From NCBI GenBank assembly GCA_017999615.1, contig JAGNLM010000007.1, positions 1 through 64,000 of the forward strand: a stretch of 64,000 nucleotides of DNA, given 5' to 3'. Position 1 is the stretch's first letter; each line of letters starts with the position of its first letter. The position numbers and the translations under genes were made by a program. The notes under the pieces were generated by a model that worked only from the letters and a program-made list of their open reading frames with translations, made no database searches and was not told where the DNA came from. This document shows positions 1-7,538 of this stretch, one piece after another. The stretch is from Gammaproteobacteria bacterium (GTDB lineage: Bacteria; Pseudomonadota; Gammaproteobacteria; JAABTG01).

Positions 1-16
1 CGGTGCCCAGCGCGGA

Positions 17-418
17 TCAGGCGGGCAATGGCACTGTCCCAGCCGAGGTCGTCAGTGAGCGCAGCGTCGGCGCGAGTCGCTGGGCCGCGCCCTGAATCGC
101 CGGGACGACGTGCGCCACGAAAAAATCTGCGTTCACCTCGAACACGGCGGCGGCCAGTTGCACGGCGTCCGCAAGCTGAAGGTCGTTGATCCACGCGCGT
201 TCACGCCGGGTGGTGATCGCCAGCAAATCCAGCACGGCATCGCCGTGCCGTCCCAGCAGCGCCATCCAGTCCGGATCGCTGGTGATTTCCTCGGCCAACG
301 GGCGCACCACGGCCAGCAGCCGTGGCAACTCGCCCAGACGGATCGGCGTCAGTTCCAGCGCGGTGCCGGACAGCGTCACGACCACAGGCTCAGGGGGAAA
401 GGTCTTGAAGCCGTCCAT
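17..418 (-). CDS. Phage tail assembly chaperone-like protein
   Basis: A 133-residue protein directly downstream of the tail tube gene, the slot of lambda gpG-type chaperones that precede the tape measure protein. The ATG at 418 overlaps the stop of the tail tube gene (TGATG), so translation is coupled. I see no enzyme motif; the C-terminal half contains the segment FEVNADFFV, which I associate with DUF6631-type phage proteins. A programmed frameshift into a longer GT-type product would lie to the left and cannot be assessed here. The chaperone role rests mainly on position. Confidence 0.55.
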   Translation of the reverse strand: MDGFKTFPPEPVVVTLSGTALELTPIRLGELPRLLAVVRPLAEEITSDPDWMALLGRHGDAVLDLLAITTRRERAWINDLQLADAVQLAAAVFEVNADFFVAHVVPAIQGAAQRLAPTLRSLTTSAGTVPLPA

Positions 419-1170
419 CACAGCAGCACCAGACGTCCGAACTGACCGAGATCACCGCCGACTGGCTTGGTCAGATCCGCCAGCACTTGGCCCGACAGCT
501 CGAACTTCAGCAGTTCGTCCGTGATGATCGAGAGCTCCTTGGCCGGGTTGATGGCCACGCGGTAGAGGTCGATCACCACCTCGCGGTTGCCGTCGGCGGT
601 GTTGAGTCCCTCGAAGCGAATCCAGCGCTCGGGCAGCGGCTGAGTGAACATCGCCGTGCTCTGCGCTGCGCCATAGGCGTAATCAACGGTGAAGGGCTCG
701 GTGTACGGGCCACCCGACGTGGCATCCAGCACCACGAGCGAGCCGTGCTTGGCGTTGACGCTGTACTGGCTGAGGGGCAACGTCTGGGGCGTGGCGTCGG
801 AGTCCTGCACCTGCACGGCGGACACGTTTTGCATGGCCAGCGGGTACAGACTGCCCGGGGTGACCGGGTTGGGCAGCAGCTCGCCGGTCACAGTGCCGGG
901 GGTGATCGTGGTCGTGGTGCCATAGAGCGCGAGCGCCAGGTTGGTTGCGATCAGTTCTTCCAGCGTGCAGGCGAATTCGCCTTTCTTGGTCTTGATGAGT
1001 TGCAGGTCGGTCAGGCGCTGGCCCGACTGCGCTTCCTGGTGCTCGATGGTGTCCACCGACAGCGACACCTTCAGCTCGGGCACGTTGCCGACGAAGGTCA
1101 TTCCGGCCGGGTTGCCATTGTCATCACGCGCGCCGATGTAGACGCGACCTTGTCCGGAAAAGTAAGCCAT
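418..1170 (-). CDS. Phage major tail tube protein
   Basis: This 250-residue protein begins MAYFSGQGRVYIGARD and is rich in beta-type segments, as expected of a gpV-like tube protein that polymerises into the siphophage tail tube. It lies after the tail terminator-like genes and before the tail chaperone, the usual tail-module order. The start ATG at 1168-1170 is the only good one before the upstream gene ends. No signal peptide or membrane segment is visible. Assignment combines fold-like composition and synteny. Confidence 0.7.
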   Translation of the reverse strand: MAYFSGQGRVYIGARDDNGNPAGMTFVGNVPELKVSLSVDTIEHQEAQSGQRLTDLQLIKTKKGEFACTLEELIATNLALALYGTTTTITPGTVTGELLPNPVTPGSLYPLAMQNVSAVQVQDSDATPQTLPLSQYSVNAKHGSLVVLDATSGGPYTEPFTVDYAYGAAQSTAMFTQPLPERWIRFEGLNTADGNREVVIDLYRVAINPAKELSIITDELLKFELSGQVLADLTKPVGGDLGQFGRLVLL

Positions 1171-1172
1171 GT

Positions 1173-1376
1173 TCAGTCTCCTTGGGTGGCTGCAGTTGTG
1201 GAAACACCGGACGTGGCATCACGGCGGGTGGGTTTGGAATCAGTGGCTGGGGTGGCCGCTTTGGCCGAGCCTTGTGTGATCAGCCAACGGGCGCTGGCGT
1301 CATTCAGATCAAGGCGATCACCCACGGCGAGGCGCTTGCCTGCGTGGGTATGGGGTTTCAGTAGTTCGATGTGCAT
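1173..1376 (-). CDS. Small phage protein between tail terminator and tail tube
   Basis: A 67-residue protein starting MHIELLKPHTHAGKRLAVGD. The N-terminal half reads like a small beta-barrel, and the C-terminal third is a Thr/Ala/Ser-rich, probably disordered tail. Small proteins of this kind are common between tail terminator and tail tube genes in proteobacterial siphophages (DUF7210-like). It ends two bases before the tail tube ATG, so it belongs to the same transcript. Function unknown. Confidence 0.6.
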   Translation of the reverse strand: MHIELLKPHTHAGKRLAVGDRLDLNDASARWLITQGSAKAATPATDSKPTRRDATSGVSTTAATQGD

Positions 1377-1380
1377 GGGT

Positions 1381-1806
1381 TCATCCTGTTTGGGTGAGGT
1401 CGATGGCGTGGGTGCGGTAGCGGATCTCGTAGCGGGCGGGGAGCGCGACGGCCCCGGCGTCGGCGTCGTCGAACTCCCATTCGCAGTCGATCTCGCGCAC
1501 GGCGATGGCCAGACCGCCCAGATTCGGGTCGGCGAGCATTGCCGCGTGGGCCGCGACCAGCGCCTGGTCGGCGACGTCGAAGGCATCCGCACCGCGTGCC
1601 ACCACGGCAAGCCGGACGATCAGCAATCGGTCGACCAGGTGGTTGGCGTGGGCGGTGATGCTGTCGCCATCGACGAACAGCAGCAGCGCTGGACTGGCCT
1701 CGCGGGTGACCGGCACGGCAGGCATGCGCAGCACCGGTATCGGGGCAATCGCAGATGCCAGGCGCGTGACGATCTCCCGCAAGACGCGCTCGCGGACGGA
1801 GTTCAT
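1381..1806 (-). CDS. Phage tail terminator-like protein (gpU/gpZ class)
   Basis: A 141-residue protein (MNSVRERVLREIVTRL) with an amphipathic first helix followed by alternating beta segments, like proteins that cap the tail tube or join it to the neck. It lies between the head-tail joining gene and the tail tube gene, the place of lambda Z/U. No catalytic motif is visible. The assignment is by size and gene order, so the exact role (tail terminator or tail completion) is unresolved. Confidence 0.5.
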   Translation of the reverse strand: MNSVRERVLREIVTRLASAIAPIPVLRMPAVPVTREASPALLLFVDGDSITAHANHLVDRLLIVRLAVVARGADAFDVADQALVAAHAAMLADPNLGGLAIAVREIDCEWEFDDADAGAVALPARYEIRYRTHAIDLTQTG

Positions 1807-1816
1807 GGGGCGTTCC

Positions 1817-2095
1817 TCAGAGTTGGGAGAGCGAGGCGCGACGCTCGGTGCCGTCGCCGATGGCGCGCACGTCGCGCACCTGATAGGTGTTGCCTGCCAC
1901 CTCGACCGCGTCCCCGGCAGCCAGCGTCAGCCAGGACGCCGGGTAGTCGATCTGGTAGTCCCGCGATAGCGCAAAACCATCCAGCACGGTTTCGTCCGGG
2001 GCACGGAAGGCGCAGTGCACGGTGCTGCCTGCCACCGTGACGGCGGTCAGCAGTCCTGCGCTGCGGGCCGCCTCATACAACGTCGCGACATCCAT
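1817..2095 (-). CDS. Head-tail joining protein (gpFII-like)
   Basis: A 92-residue protein starting MDVATLYEAARSAG, translationally coupled to the major capsid gene: its ATG at 2095 shares the A of the capsid TGA (TGATG). A longer reading to 2137 exists but would run into the capsid gene, so the coupled start is preferred. A short helix followed by a beta-rich body with a YQIDYPASWL stretch fits the small attachment proteins that follow the capsid gene in lambda-like head operons. Assigned by position and size. Confidence 0.55.
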   Translation of the reverse strand: MDVATLYEAARSAGLLTAVTVAGSTVHCAFRAPDETVLDGFALSRDYQIDYPASWLTLAAGDAVEVAGNTYQVRDVRAIGDGTERRASLSQL

Positions 2096-3117
2096 CAGGC
2101 TGCAACGAGCTTGATCAGCACGCCCGGGCGGTGGCACATCGGCAGCGGGTTCGACTGCGTGTGCAGATCGGTGCCCCGATCAAACTTGCGTGGCTCCTGC
2201 TTGGCATACAGCGGCTGGCCGATGGTGTTCACGGTCTCGTTGAAGTCCGCTGGCGCGAAGTAGGTCGCGAAGGTATCCACCGTGCCGACCGGGAAGGCAT
2301 GGGCTTCCCCTGCGGCGATGAAGCGGCGCGATCCCAGCGTACCGTCGGCGTGCACAAACGAAGCCTGGCCCCGGTATTCCTCGAAGGTGATGCCGCTGTA
2401 GCTGAAACCCGAGCGCATGTCGTTAATCAGCACTGCGCCCTGCTGCCAGTTCTGGTAGGCGGTCTTGACCTCCTTGTGGGTCGTCAGCGCCCGGAAGAAC
2501 TCGGTCGAGCACAGCACATGCACGCCGGTCGAGAACTCGCCGGTGAGCCCATCTTCCATGAGGCCCAGCAACTCGAGGCAGGCAGTCTTGATTTGCCCGT
2601 TGTCGGCCGCCGTCGAAAACTCGAAGGACACCGATTGCGCGGTGATGTCGAACTCGTCGAACAGATCGACGAGCTCACTGCCATCAGCGTCGAGGATCTT
2701 GCCCTTGAGCGCACCCATGCGCAGATGCTCCAGGGTGATCGCGTGCTTGTTGCGCATGGTCTCCAGATGGCGGGCCATGACACCGCCGATGGCTTCCATT
2801 TCGGTTTCGGAACCGAAGGCGCGCAGTCCTTGCACTTCCTCGGGCAGCACCACGTCGTCGTGGGGGATGTGCGGGATCACGAAGGAGCGCAGGTTGCGCT
2901 TGCCACGTTCACCCACCGTGCCGGGCGAACCGGGCGCCCGGGTGGGCAGCAGGTTCAGACGACCGGCGTACTCCTCGACGATGATCTGCCGGGTGCGCAC
3001 CGGCTTGGCCGGGAACAGGTTGAGTTGCTCCAGCCGCCCATAGCGGTTGGGCAGGAGGTTGATGGCGGCCGTCAGGCTGGCCATCGAGAAGCCGGGGTTT
3101 TCAAAAGGGTTCTGCAT
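2095..3117 (-). CDS. Phage major capsid protein (lambda gpE family)
   Basis: This 340-residue protein belongs to the lambda gpE-type major capsid family, an HK97-fold shell protein. Seen directly: the N-terminal arm NPFENPGFSMASLTAAIN, a central helical spine (LETMRNKHAITLEHLRMGAL), and the C-terminal ETVNTIGQPLYAKQEPRKF segment typical of the family. The length matches lambda gpE (341). It follows the decoration protein and precedes head-tail joining genes, exactly lambda order. A terminator-like hairpin lies in the 74 bp between it and the decoration gene. Confidence 0.9.
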   Translation of the reverse strand: MQNPFENPGFSMASLTAAINLLPNRYGRLEQLNLFPAKPVRTRQIIVEEYAGRLNLLPTRAPGSPGTVGERGKRNLRSFVIPHIPHDDVVLPEEVQGLRAFGSETEMEAIGGVMARHLETMRNKHAITLEHLRMGALKGKILDADGSELVDLFDEFDITAQSVSFEFSTAADNGQIKTACLELLGLMEDGLTGEFSTGVHVLCSTEFFRALTTHKEVKTAYQNWQQGAVLINDMRSGFSYSGITFEEYRGQASFVHADGTLGSRRFIAAGEAHAFPVGTVDTFATYFAPADFNETVNTIGQPLYAKQEPRKFDRGTDLHTQSNPLPMCHRPGVLIKLVAA

Positions 3118-3138
3118 TTGGGATCTCCAGAAATGACG

Positions 3139-3159
3139 AAACCCGCCAGCGGCGGGTTT
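3139..3159 (-). terminator. Hairpin between decoration and capsid genes
   Basis: AAACCCGCC-AGC-GGCGGGTTT is a perfect 9-bp stem. It lies after the decoration gene and before the capsid gene on the leftward transcript, and the downstream minus strand is T-rich. An almost identical stem occurs at 14819-14851. It could partly terminate transcription or stabilise the transcript 5' of the capsid message. Confidence 0.5.
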
Positions 3160-3191
3160 TGGGGGGAGTGAAACGGAGCGTTGGAAGTGGG

Positions 3192-3569
3192 TCAGGCGCT
3201 ATCGCGGGCCAGGACTCCACGTTCTGCGAGTTGCTTGATGGCAGCCACTTTGTGCGCAGTGCTGATGCCGGTCGGCCAGATCAATGCGCCGCGCGCGACG
3301 ATGGCGTGGCGGGCGATCAGGATCGCGTCCTCACGGTCAATCAGCGTCGCATCGACGTCATTGCCGAGCACGCCGACGGCGGTTTCCGTGCCGTCCGAAG
3401 CGCTCGGGTCGATGGCCTTGAGCTTGGCGGTAGCCGTTTCGCGGCCCACCACGGTACCCAGCGACAGGTTCTGCGCGGCCGCGACGGTGTCCTGGTCACG
3501 CGAGTAGAGATTCGGCGCTTCGTACTTCAACAGGTCGCCGAGATTCTTGGGTTGAGAGACAGTGGGCAT
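3192..3569 (-). CDS. Head decoration protein (lambda gpD family)
   Basis: A 125-residue protein of the lambda gpD class, which trimerises on the expanded capsid and stabilises it after DNA packaging. Lambda gpD is 110 residues. The middle of the protein (GTVVGRETATAKLKAIDPSA) is the beta-strand region usually recognised in this family, and IWPTGIS follows. It lies between the S49 protease/scaffold gene and the major capsid gene, as D lies between C/Nu3 and E in lambda. Confidence 0.8.
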   Translation of the reverse strand: MPTVSQPKNLGDLLKYEAPNLYSRDQDTVAAAQNLSLGTVVGRETATAKLKAIDPSASDGTETAVGVLGNDVDATLIDREDAILIARHAIVARGALIWPTGISTAHKVAAIKQLAERGVLARDSA

Positions 3570-3572
3570 GGC

Positions 3573-3947
3573 TTACTCCTTGGCGGTGAGTTTCTTGACG
3601 GCAGCGACCACCGGACTGTTTTCCGGGTGCTGGCTGGTTCCTGCCTCGGCGGTGATACGCGAGGCAATTTCGGGTTGGTCGGCACGGGCGTCGAGCAAGG
3701 CGCGGCGCACCTGCGCTTCCGAGAAGCCTGCTGCGAGGAATTCCGCCGTGCGTTGGGACTGGCCCGCGATCAGGCACATCTCTGCAATGGCCTGAGCTTG
3801 GCCGCGCCCGCTGGCGAAGGACTGCGACAGTGCGGCTTGGGCGGCAGGCGTCGGTTGCGGATCGCTGTCGGTTTGCGGCTGGTCGCCCTGTGGGTCGGTG
3901 TCGGCCGGATGCTTAAGGTTTTCGTGGTCGTCTTTGGGGTCGGTCAT
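3573..3947 (-). CDS. Nested in-frame scaffold protein start (Nu3-like)
   Basis: Inside the protease gene an in-frame ATG at 3947 is preceded by CTGGAGAACACC, giving a Shine-Dalgarno-like GGAGA at good spacing. The predicted 124-residue product (MTDPKDDHENLKHPADTD) is acidic and helical, equivalent to lambda Nu3, the scaffold made from an internal start of gene C. The arrangement is seen directly; expression of a separate product is inferred from the lambda paradigm. Confidence 0.6.
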   Translation of the reverse strand: MTDPKDDHENLKHPADTDPQGDQPQTDSDPQPTPAAQAALSQSFASGRGQAQAIAEMCLIAGQSQRTAEFLAAGFSEAQVRRALLDARADQPEIASRITAEAGTSQHPENSPVVAAVKKLTAKE

Positions 3948-4880
3948 GGTGTTCTCCAGGGTGAGAGGTTTGCTTCGGGGCGGGTTTGAAATGGCTTGCG
4001 CGGACAGGCTTCGCGGCGAGGCGCGGGCCACGCCGGGCTGCGCCAGCCGCTGCTTGGCCGCCAGCGCGTCGGTGAACTCGGTCATCACCGCATCAAACGG
4101 CATCACTGCGTCGGCGAGGCCTGCTGCCACCGCCTGCTCGCCGTAGAACAGCCCCGCCTCGGTGGCGCGCACGGCATCCGGATCGAGGCCGCGCATCTGT
4201 CCGACCTGATTCACGAAGATGTCGTAGAGACGATCCACCTCGGTCTGCAACGCGGTAGTGGCCTGGGGAGTGAGTGGCTCGTGCGGGGAGAAATCGTTCT
4301 TGTGGCTGCCCGCGAAGACAGCGGTGTAGTTCAGGCCGTCTTTGGCGTCCTTCACCGACTGGTCGACGTGCAGCGCGATCACGCCAATCGAGCCGACGCC
4401 AGCGGTCTGCGACAGCGTCAGGCGCTGGCAGGCAGCCGCGATGGCAAAAGCTGCCGAGTACGCGGCATCGTTGGCGTGCGCCCAGATCGGCTTGATGGCG
4501 CTGGCTGCGCGGATGCGCTCGGCCAACTCGAACACACCCGATGCCTCGCCGCCGGGCGAATCCAGATCGAGCAGGATGCCCGCCACCTGTGGGTCGGCCA
4601 GCGCGGCGTCCAGTCGGGCTTCGATCTCGCCGTAGGACATCAGGCCAGAGGCGGCTTCGATACCCATCGAACGTCTGACCAGCGTGCCGACCACCGGGAT
4701 GACGGCAATGCCCGCCTGCCCCGATGTGGTGCTCTGGCGCGGCATGGGCAGCGGCATCGCCATGTCCAGATCGGGCAAGCCGATGCGGGAACCCAGCACG
4801 GAGAGGATCACGTCGAGTTTGGGACGCGCAATGAGGAGCGGCGTCCCGTAGAGGCGGGACGCCAGATGAACGAGTTGCAT
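3573..4880 (-). CDS. Phage head maturation protease, S49 family (gpC-like)
   Basis: A 435-residue SppA/ClpP-type serine peptidase that processes the prohead. The S49 domain covers residues about 55-290: ILLDLDSPGGEASGVFELA carries the SPGG loop, ANDAAYSAAFAIAAAC carries the nucleophile Ser region, and GVGSIGVIALHVDQS follows. The C-terminal about 125 residues are acidic, Gln/Pro-rich and helical, like a scaffold domain, and have their own in-frame start at 3947. The ATG at 4880 is chosen because the portal stop lies at 4882; the longer reading overlaps the portal gene. Confidence 0.9.
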   Translation of the reverse strand: MQLVHLASRLYGTPLLIARPKLDVILSVLGSRIGLPDLDMAMPLPMPRQSTTSGQAGIAVIPVVGTLVRRSMGIEAASGLMSYGEIEARLDAALADPQVAGILLDLDSPGGEASGVFELAERIRAASAIKPIWAHANDAAYSAAFAIAAACQRLTLSQTAGVGSIGVIALHVDQSVKDAKDGLNYTAVFAGSHKNDFSPHEPLTPQATTALQTEVDRLYDIFVNQVGQMRGLDPDAVRATEAGLFYGEQAVAAGLADAVMPFDAVMTEFTDALAAKQRLAQPGVARASPRSLSAQAISNPPRSKPLTLENTMTDPKDDHENLKHPADTDPQGDQPQTDSDPQPTPAAQAALSQSFASGRGQAQAIAEMCLIAGQSQRTAEFLAAGFSEAQVRRALLDARADQPEIASRITAEAGTSQHPENSPVVAAVKKLTAKE

Positions 4881-4881
4881 G

Positions 4882-6414
4882 TCAGTTGTCCTGTTGGTCT
4901 TGCGGCACGGCCACCGTGGCGGCCGCATTTATGGGAGCGCCCGATGTCGATGGTTGGGGCGCTTTGTCGTGACGCGGGTCAGAGTCGAAGACCAGTCCGA
5001 GCGCATCGGCACGCTGGTTGTCGGCGGCGATCTCGCGGTCGATGTCCTCGGCGTCGTAGCCGAAGGCCGAGATGGCTTCCGATCGAGACAGCAGCCCGGC
5101 GCGAATAGCAGTCAGCATCGCGTCGAATTCCTTCTTGGGATCGACCCACTGCCAACCCTGTGGAATCCATTTGGCCGCGAAATAGTCGCGCTTCTTCTCG
5201 GTGAACTGCGGCAACGCCAGCGCGCCTTCAAGTAGCGCCTGCTCCATCCAGGCACGCCAGATCGGGCGGCACAGCTGGTGGACGATCACGCCGTGCTGGA
5301 TGGCCTCACAGCGGCGGCGAAACTCCAGCAGCCCAGCCCGGATCGACGAGTAGTTCACTTGCGTCAGGTCGCCGGTCAGCATCTCGTAGGTGATGCCCAT
5401 CGCCGCTGCCACCGCCCGGAACTGCATGCGCAGGAATTCGGCGTAGCTCGCGCCAACGTCGGCGGGCTGACTGAACTTCACGTCCTCGCCGGGCTCCAGG
5501 ATCTGCATCGTGCCCGGCTCCAGCCCGGCCAACGCTGCACCACTGGCATCCGGCAGTCCTTCACCCATCAGGTTGTCCTCGGGTGACAGGCGCGTGATGA
5601 AGCCCGCGAACATCGCGGCGGTTTTCTTGCGCACGAGCTCGGCGTCGTCGTACTGGTCGAGTTCGTTAAGCTTGACCAGTGCGCGCGCCAGCCATGGTTC
5701 GCCCCGGATCTGTCCAGGCCGCAAGGGACGAAACAGGTGGATAATTTCGCTGGCCGGCACACGCACTGTGTCGAGACCGCCCACCACGCCACCGGTGCTT
5801 GACATCGGGGCCAGTGAGCCATCACCCGGATGCGAGCGATACAGGTGGTAAGCCACCCGCCGTCCGAGCTTGTCGAACTCGATACCCGCACGGATGACGT
5901 TTCCGGAAGCCAACTCCTGATTCAGAGTGGCTGGCAGGTGTTCGGGTTCGAGCAACTGCAATTGCAGGCCCACCGGCAGGCCATCCTCCGGGCGGCGATA
6001 GCGCAGCCGCACCAGACATTCCCCGCCTTCGAGCATGGCGCGACAGGCCAAGGCCTGCAGTCCGTAGAAATCAGTCAGTCCGGCGGCATCGGCTTCCTCG
6101 CACCAGTCCCACCACAGGCTGTGGATCGCTTCGCGCAGGGGCTGATCGGCCAGCATGCTCTGCGGCTTGATGCCGGTGCCGATGGCGTTCGAGACAAAGG
6201 CTTCAACGCCTGCCGCTGCCCAGGCATTGCGGCGCACCAGATCGCGGCTCTTGGCGCGCAATTCGTTCTGGGTGAACGCCAGTGCTGCGACTGCGCCTGG
6301 ATTGCCGACCTGCCACGCCAAGGCGCGACGGCCGCCACCGATACCGTCATAGAACGGGGCTCCGCCAAGCAGACTCATGCCGACGCGTCTACGCATTCGG
6401 TCAAACCATTGCAT
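4882..6414 (-). CDS. Phage portal protein, lambda family
   Basis: A 510-residue lambda gpB-type portal, the dodecameric ring through which DNA is packaged and to which the tail attaches. Seen: RDLVRRNAWAAAGVEAFVSN near the N-terminus, the conserved VRVPASEIIHLFRPLRPGQ block, FGITYEMLTGD-like MGITYEMLTGDLTQVNYSS, and a C-terminal WVDPKKEFDAMLTAIRAG region. Length is near lambda gpB (533). The ATG at 6414 lies two bases after the stop of the W-like gene; a longer reading would overlap that gene. Confidence 0.93.
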   Translation of the reverse strand: MQWFDRMRRRVGMSLLGGAPFYDGIGGGRRALAWQVGNPGAVAALAFTQNELRAKSRDLVRRNAWAAAGVEAFVSNAIGTGIKPQSMLADQPLREAIHSLWWDWCEEADAAGLTDFYGLQALACRAMLEGGECLVRLRYRRPEDGLPVGLQLQLLEPEHLPATLNQELASGNVIRAGIEFDKLGRRVAYHLYRSHPGDGSLAPMSSTGGVVGGLDTVRVPASEIIHLFRPLRPGQIRGEPWLARALVKLNELDQYDDAELVRKKTAAMFAGFITRLSPEDNLMGEGLPDASGAALAGLEPGTMQILEPGEDVKFSQPADVGASYAEFLRMQFRAVAAAMGITYEMLTGDLTQVNYSSIRAGLLEFRRRCEAIQHGVIVHQLCRPIWRAWMEQALLEGALALPQFTEKKRDYFAAKWIPQGWQWVDPKKEFDAMLTAIRAGLLSRSEAISAFGYDAEDIDREIAADNQRADALGLVFDSDPRHDKAPQPSTSGAPINAAATVAVPQDQQDN

Positions 6415-6416
6415 GT

Positions 6417-6638
6417 TCAGAACCCTTTGCCGGTGGTGACCCGGATCTGGCGTGGCGCGCCAGGCCACAGTCCGGTGTCTACGGCCTGCTCGAAGAGGTC
6501 GCGCTTGACCGCCGCAATGGCGGCCTGGAGTTCATCGACGCTGCGATACTCGACGGTCTTGTCGCCAAAGGTCACGCGCTTTTCGCCCTTGACCAGCGCC
6601 GCTTCCAGTGCGTCGAGGTGTGCTTGTGTGTAGGCCAT
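6417..6638 (-). CDS. Head-tail joining protein (gpW-like)
   Basis: A 73-residue protein (MAYTQAHLDALEAALVKGEK) with a helix, a beta hairpin (KRVTFGDKTVEYRSVDEL) and a second helix. This is the fold order of lambda gpW (68 residues), which plugs the portal before FII binds. It lies immediately upstream of the portal gene as in lambda. The start at 6638 overlaps the preceding gene by one base. Confidence 0.82.
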   Translation of the reverse strand: MAYTQAHLDALEAALVKGEKRVTFGDKTVEYRSVDELQAAIAAVKRDLFEQAVDTGLWPGAPRQIRVTTGKGF

Positions 6639-7030
6639 CAGCGGTACACCGTGAGGTTGATTTCGGAGGAGTCGTCGAAGGATGCGGACGTGGTGGCGCA
6701 ACTGATGTCGACGTACTGAGCGGTCTTCTGGTCGGTGCTGGATCGCACGATGGCAATGCGCTGCGTGCCACTGTTGGTGCTGCTGCGGGCAAGCGCGGTC
6801 CAGCAATAGTTGGCGTCGGGCATGGCAACGGCGAAGGTCACGCGGTAGCGACCCGCCGCCGTCCGGGTCACGCTGGCCACGTTGTGCGATGCACGCACGA
6901 CGACCTGCGTGCCGACATAGCCGAAACACACCCATGCCCGGGCCACGCCGGGGTGGGTGGCGTCGATCTTTGTCCTGACCTCGAGTCCGACACGACTGGC
7001 CAGCGCACTGATGCGCGATGCGAGGCTCAT
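6638..7030 (-). CDS. Small fibre-like phage protein between terminase and gpW
   Basis: A 130-residue protein beginning MSLASRISALASRVG. The rest resembles the beta-sandwich tip found at the C-terminus of many tail fibres (VTRTAAGRYRVTFAVAMPDA, then NYCWTALA). The N-terminal motif is shared with the upstream neighbour (MSLATRIESLVIRV). Its ATG overlaps the neighbour's stop (ATGA). A fibre-like protein between the large terminase and gpW is not part of the lambda plan. Function unknown; possibly a capsid-attached adhesin or head fibre. Confidence 0.55.
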   Translation of the reverse strand: MSLASRISALASRVGLEVRTKIDATHPGVARAWVCFGYVGTQVVVRASHNVASVTRTAAGRYRVTFAVAMPDANYCWTALARSSTNSGTQRIAIVRSSTDQKTAQYVDISCATTSASFDDSSEINLTVYR

Positions 7031-7521
7031 CAGACCAGCGCACCCACAAAGACCGCGACGAAGTCTGTGTCGGTATTGCCGACATCGGTGGCTGCGACGG
7101 CACCGATGTTGCTGCGCGCCTGAAGTTGCTCGGCCACGGTCAGCGACTGCGCCGCATCGAAGCGCACGCGGTTGTTCACGGCGGCGAGCAGCGCATCCAG
7201 ACCGCTGGTGCCGTTCTGCAGCAGTTGCTGGATTTCCACCAGCGTGTCGTACGCGGCATCGGCACCGCCCAAGATCTCGGTCTTGAGCGCATCGAGCAGT
7301 GAGACGATCTTGTTGGACGAGTACGTGGTCGTGGCCGCGACGTGCGCATCGTCGATCACCGCCGACGACACCACGGCGGCTTTCAGTTCGTTGATGGCCG
7401 CGACCAGATTCGACTTGTCGGTGGTGGTGAGGTTGGCCAGGTTGCCTGCCTTGGCGCGGACGTCGTTGAACTCCTGCGCGACGCGGATGACCAGGCTTTC
7501 GATACGGGTAGCAAGACTCAT
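7030..7521 (-). CDS. Small coiled phage protein paired with fibre-like protein
   Basis: A 163-residue protein starting MSLATRIESLVIRVAQEFND. Alpha-helical heptad-like stretches (LVAAINELKAAVVSS, IVSLLDALKTEIL) are followed by a segment (FDAAQSLTVAEQLQARSNIG) often seen just before the tip domain in tail fibres. Together with the next gene it looks like a fibre split in two: shaft here, tip there, both with the same N-terminal anchor motif. Function unknown. Confidence 0.55.
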   Translation of the reverse strand: MSLATRIESLVIRVAQEFNDVRAKAGNLANLTTTDKSNLVAAINELKAAVVSSAVIDDAHVAATTTYSSNKIVSLLDALKTEILGGADAAYDTLVEIQQLLQNGTSGLDALLAAVNNRVRFDAAQSLTVAEQLQARSNIGAVAATDVGNTDTDFVAVFVGALV

Positions 7522-7538
7522 GTTTTCTCCTTGGGGTG

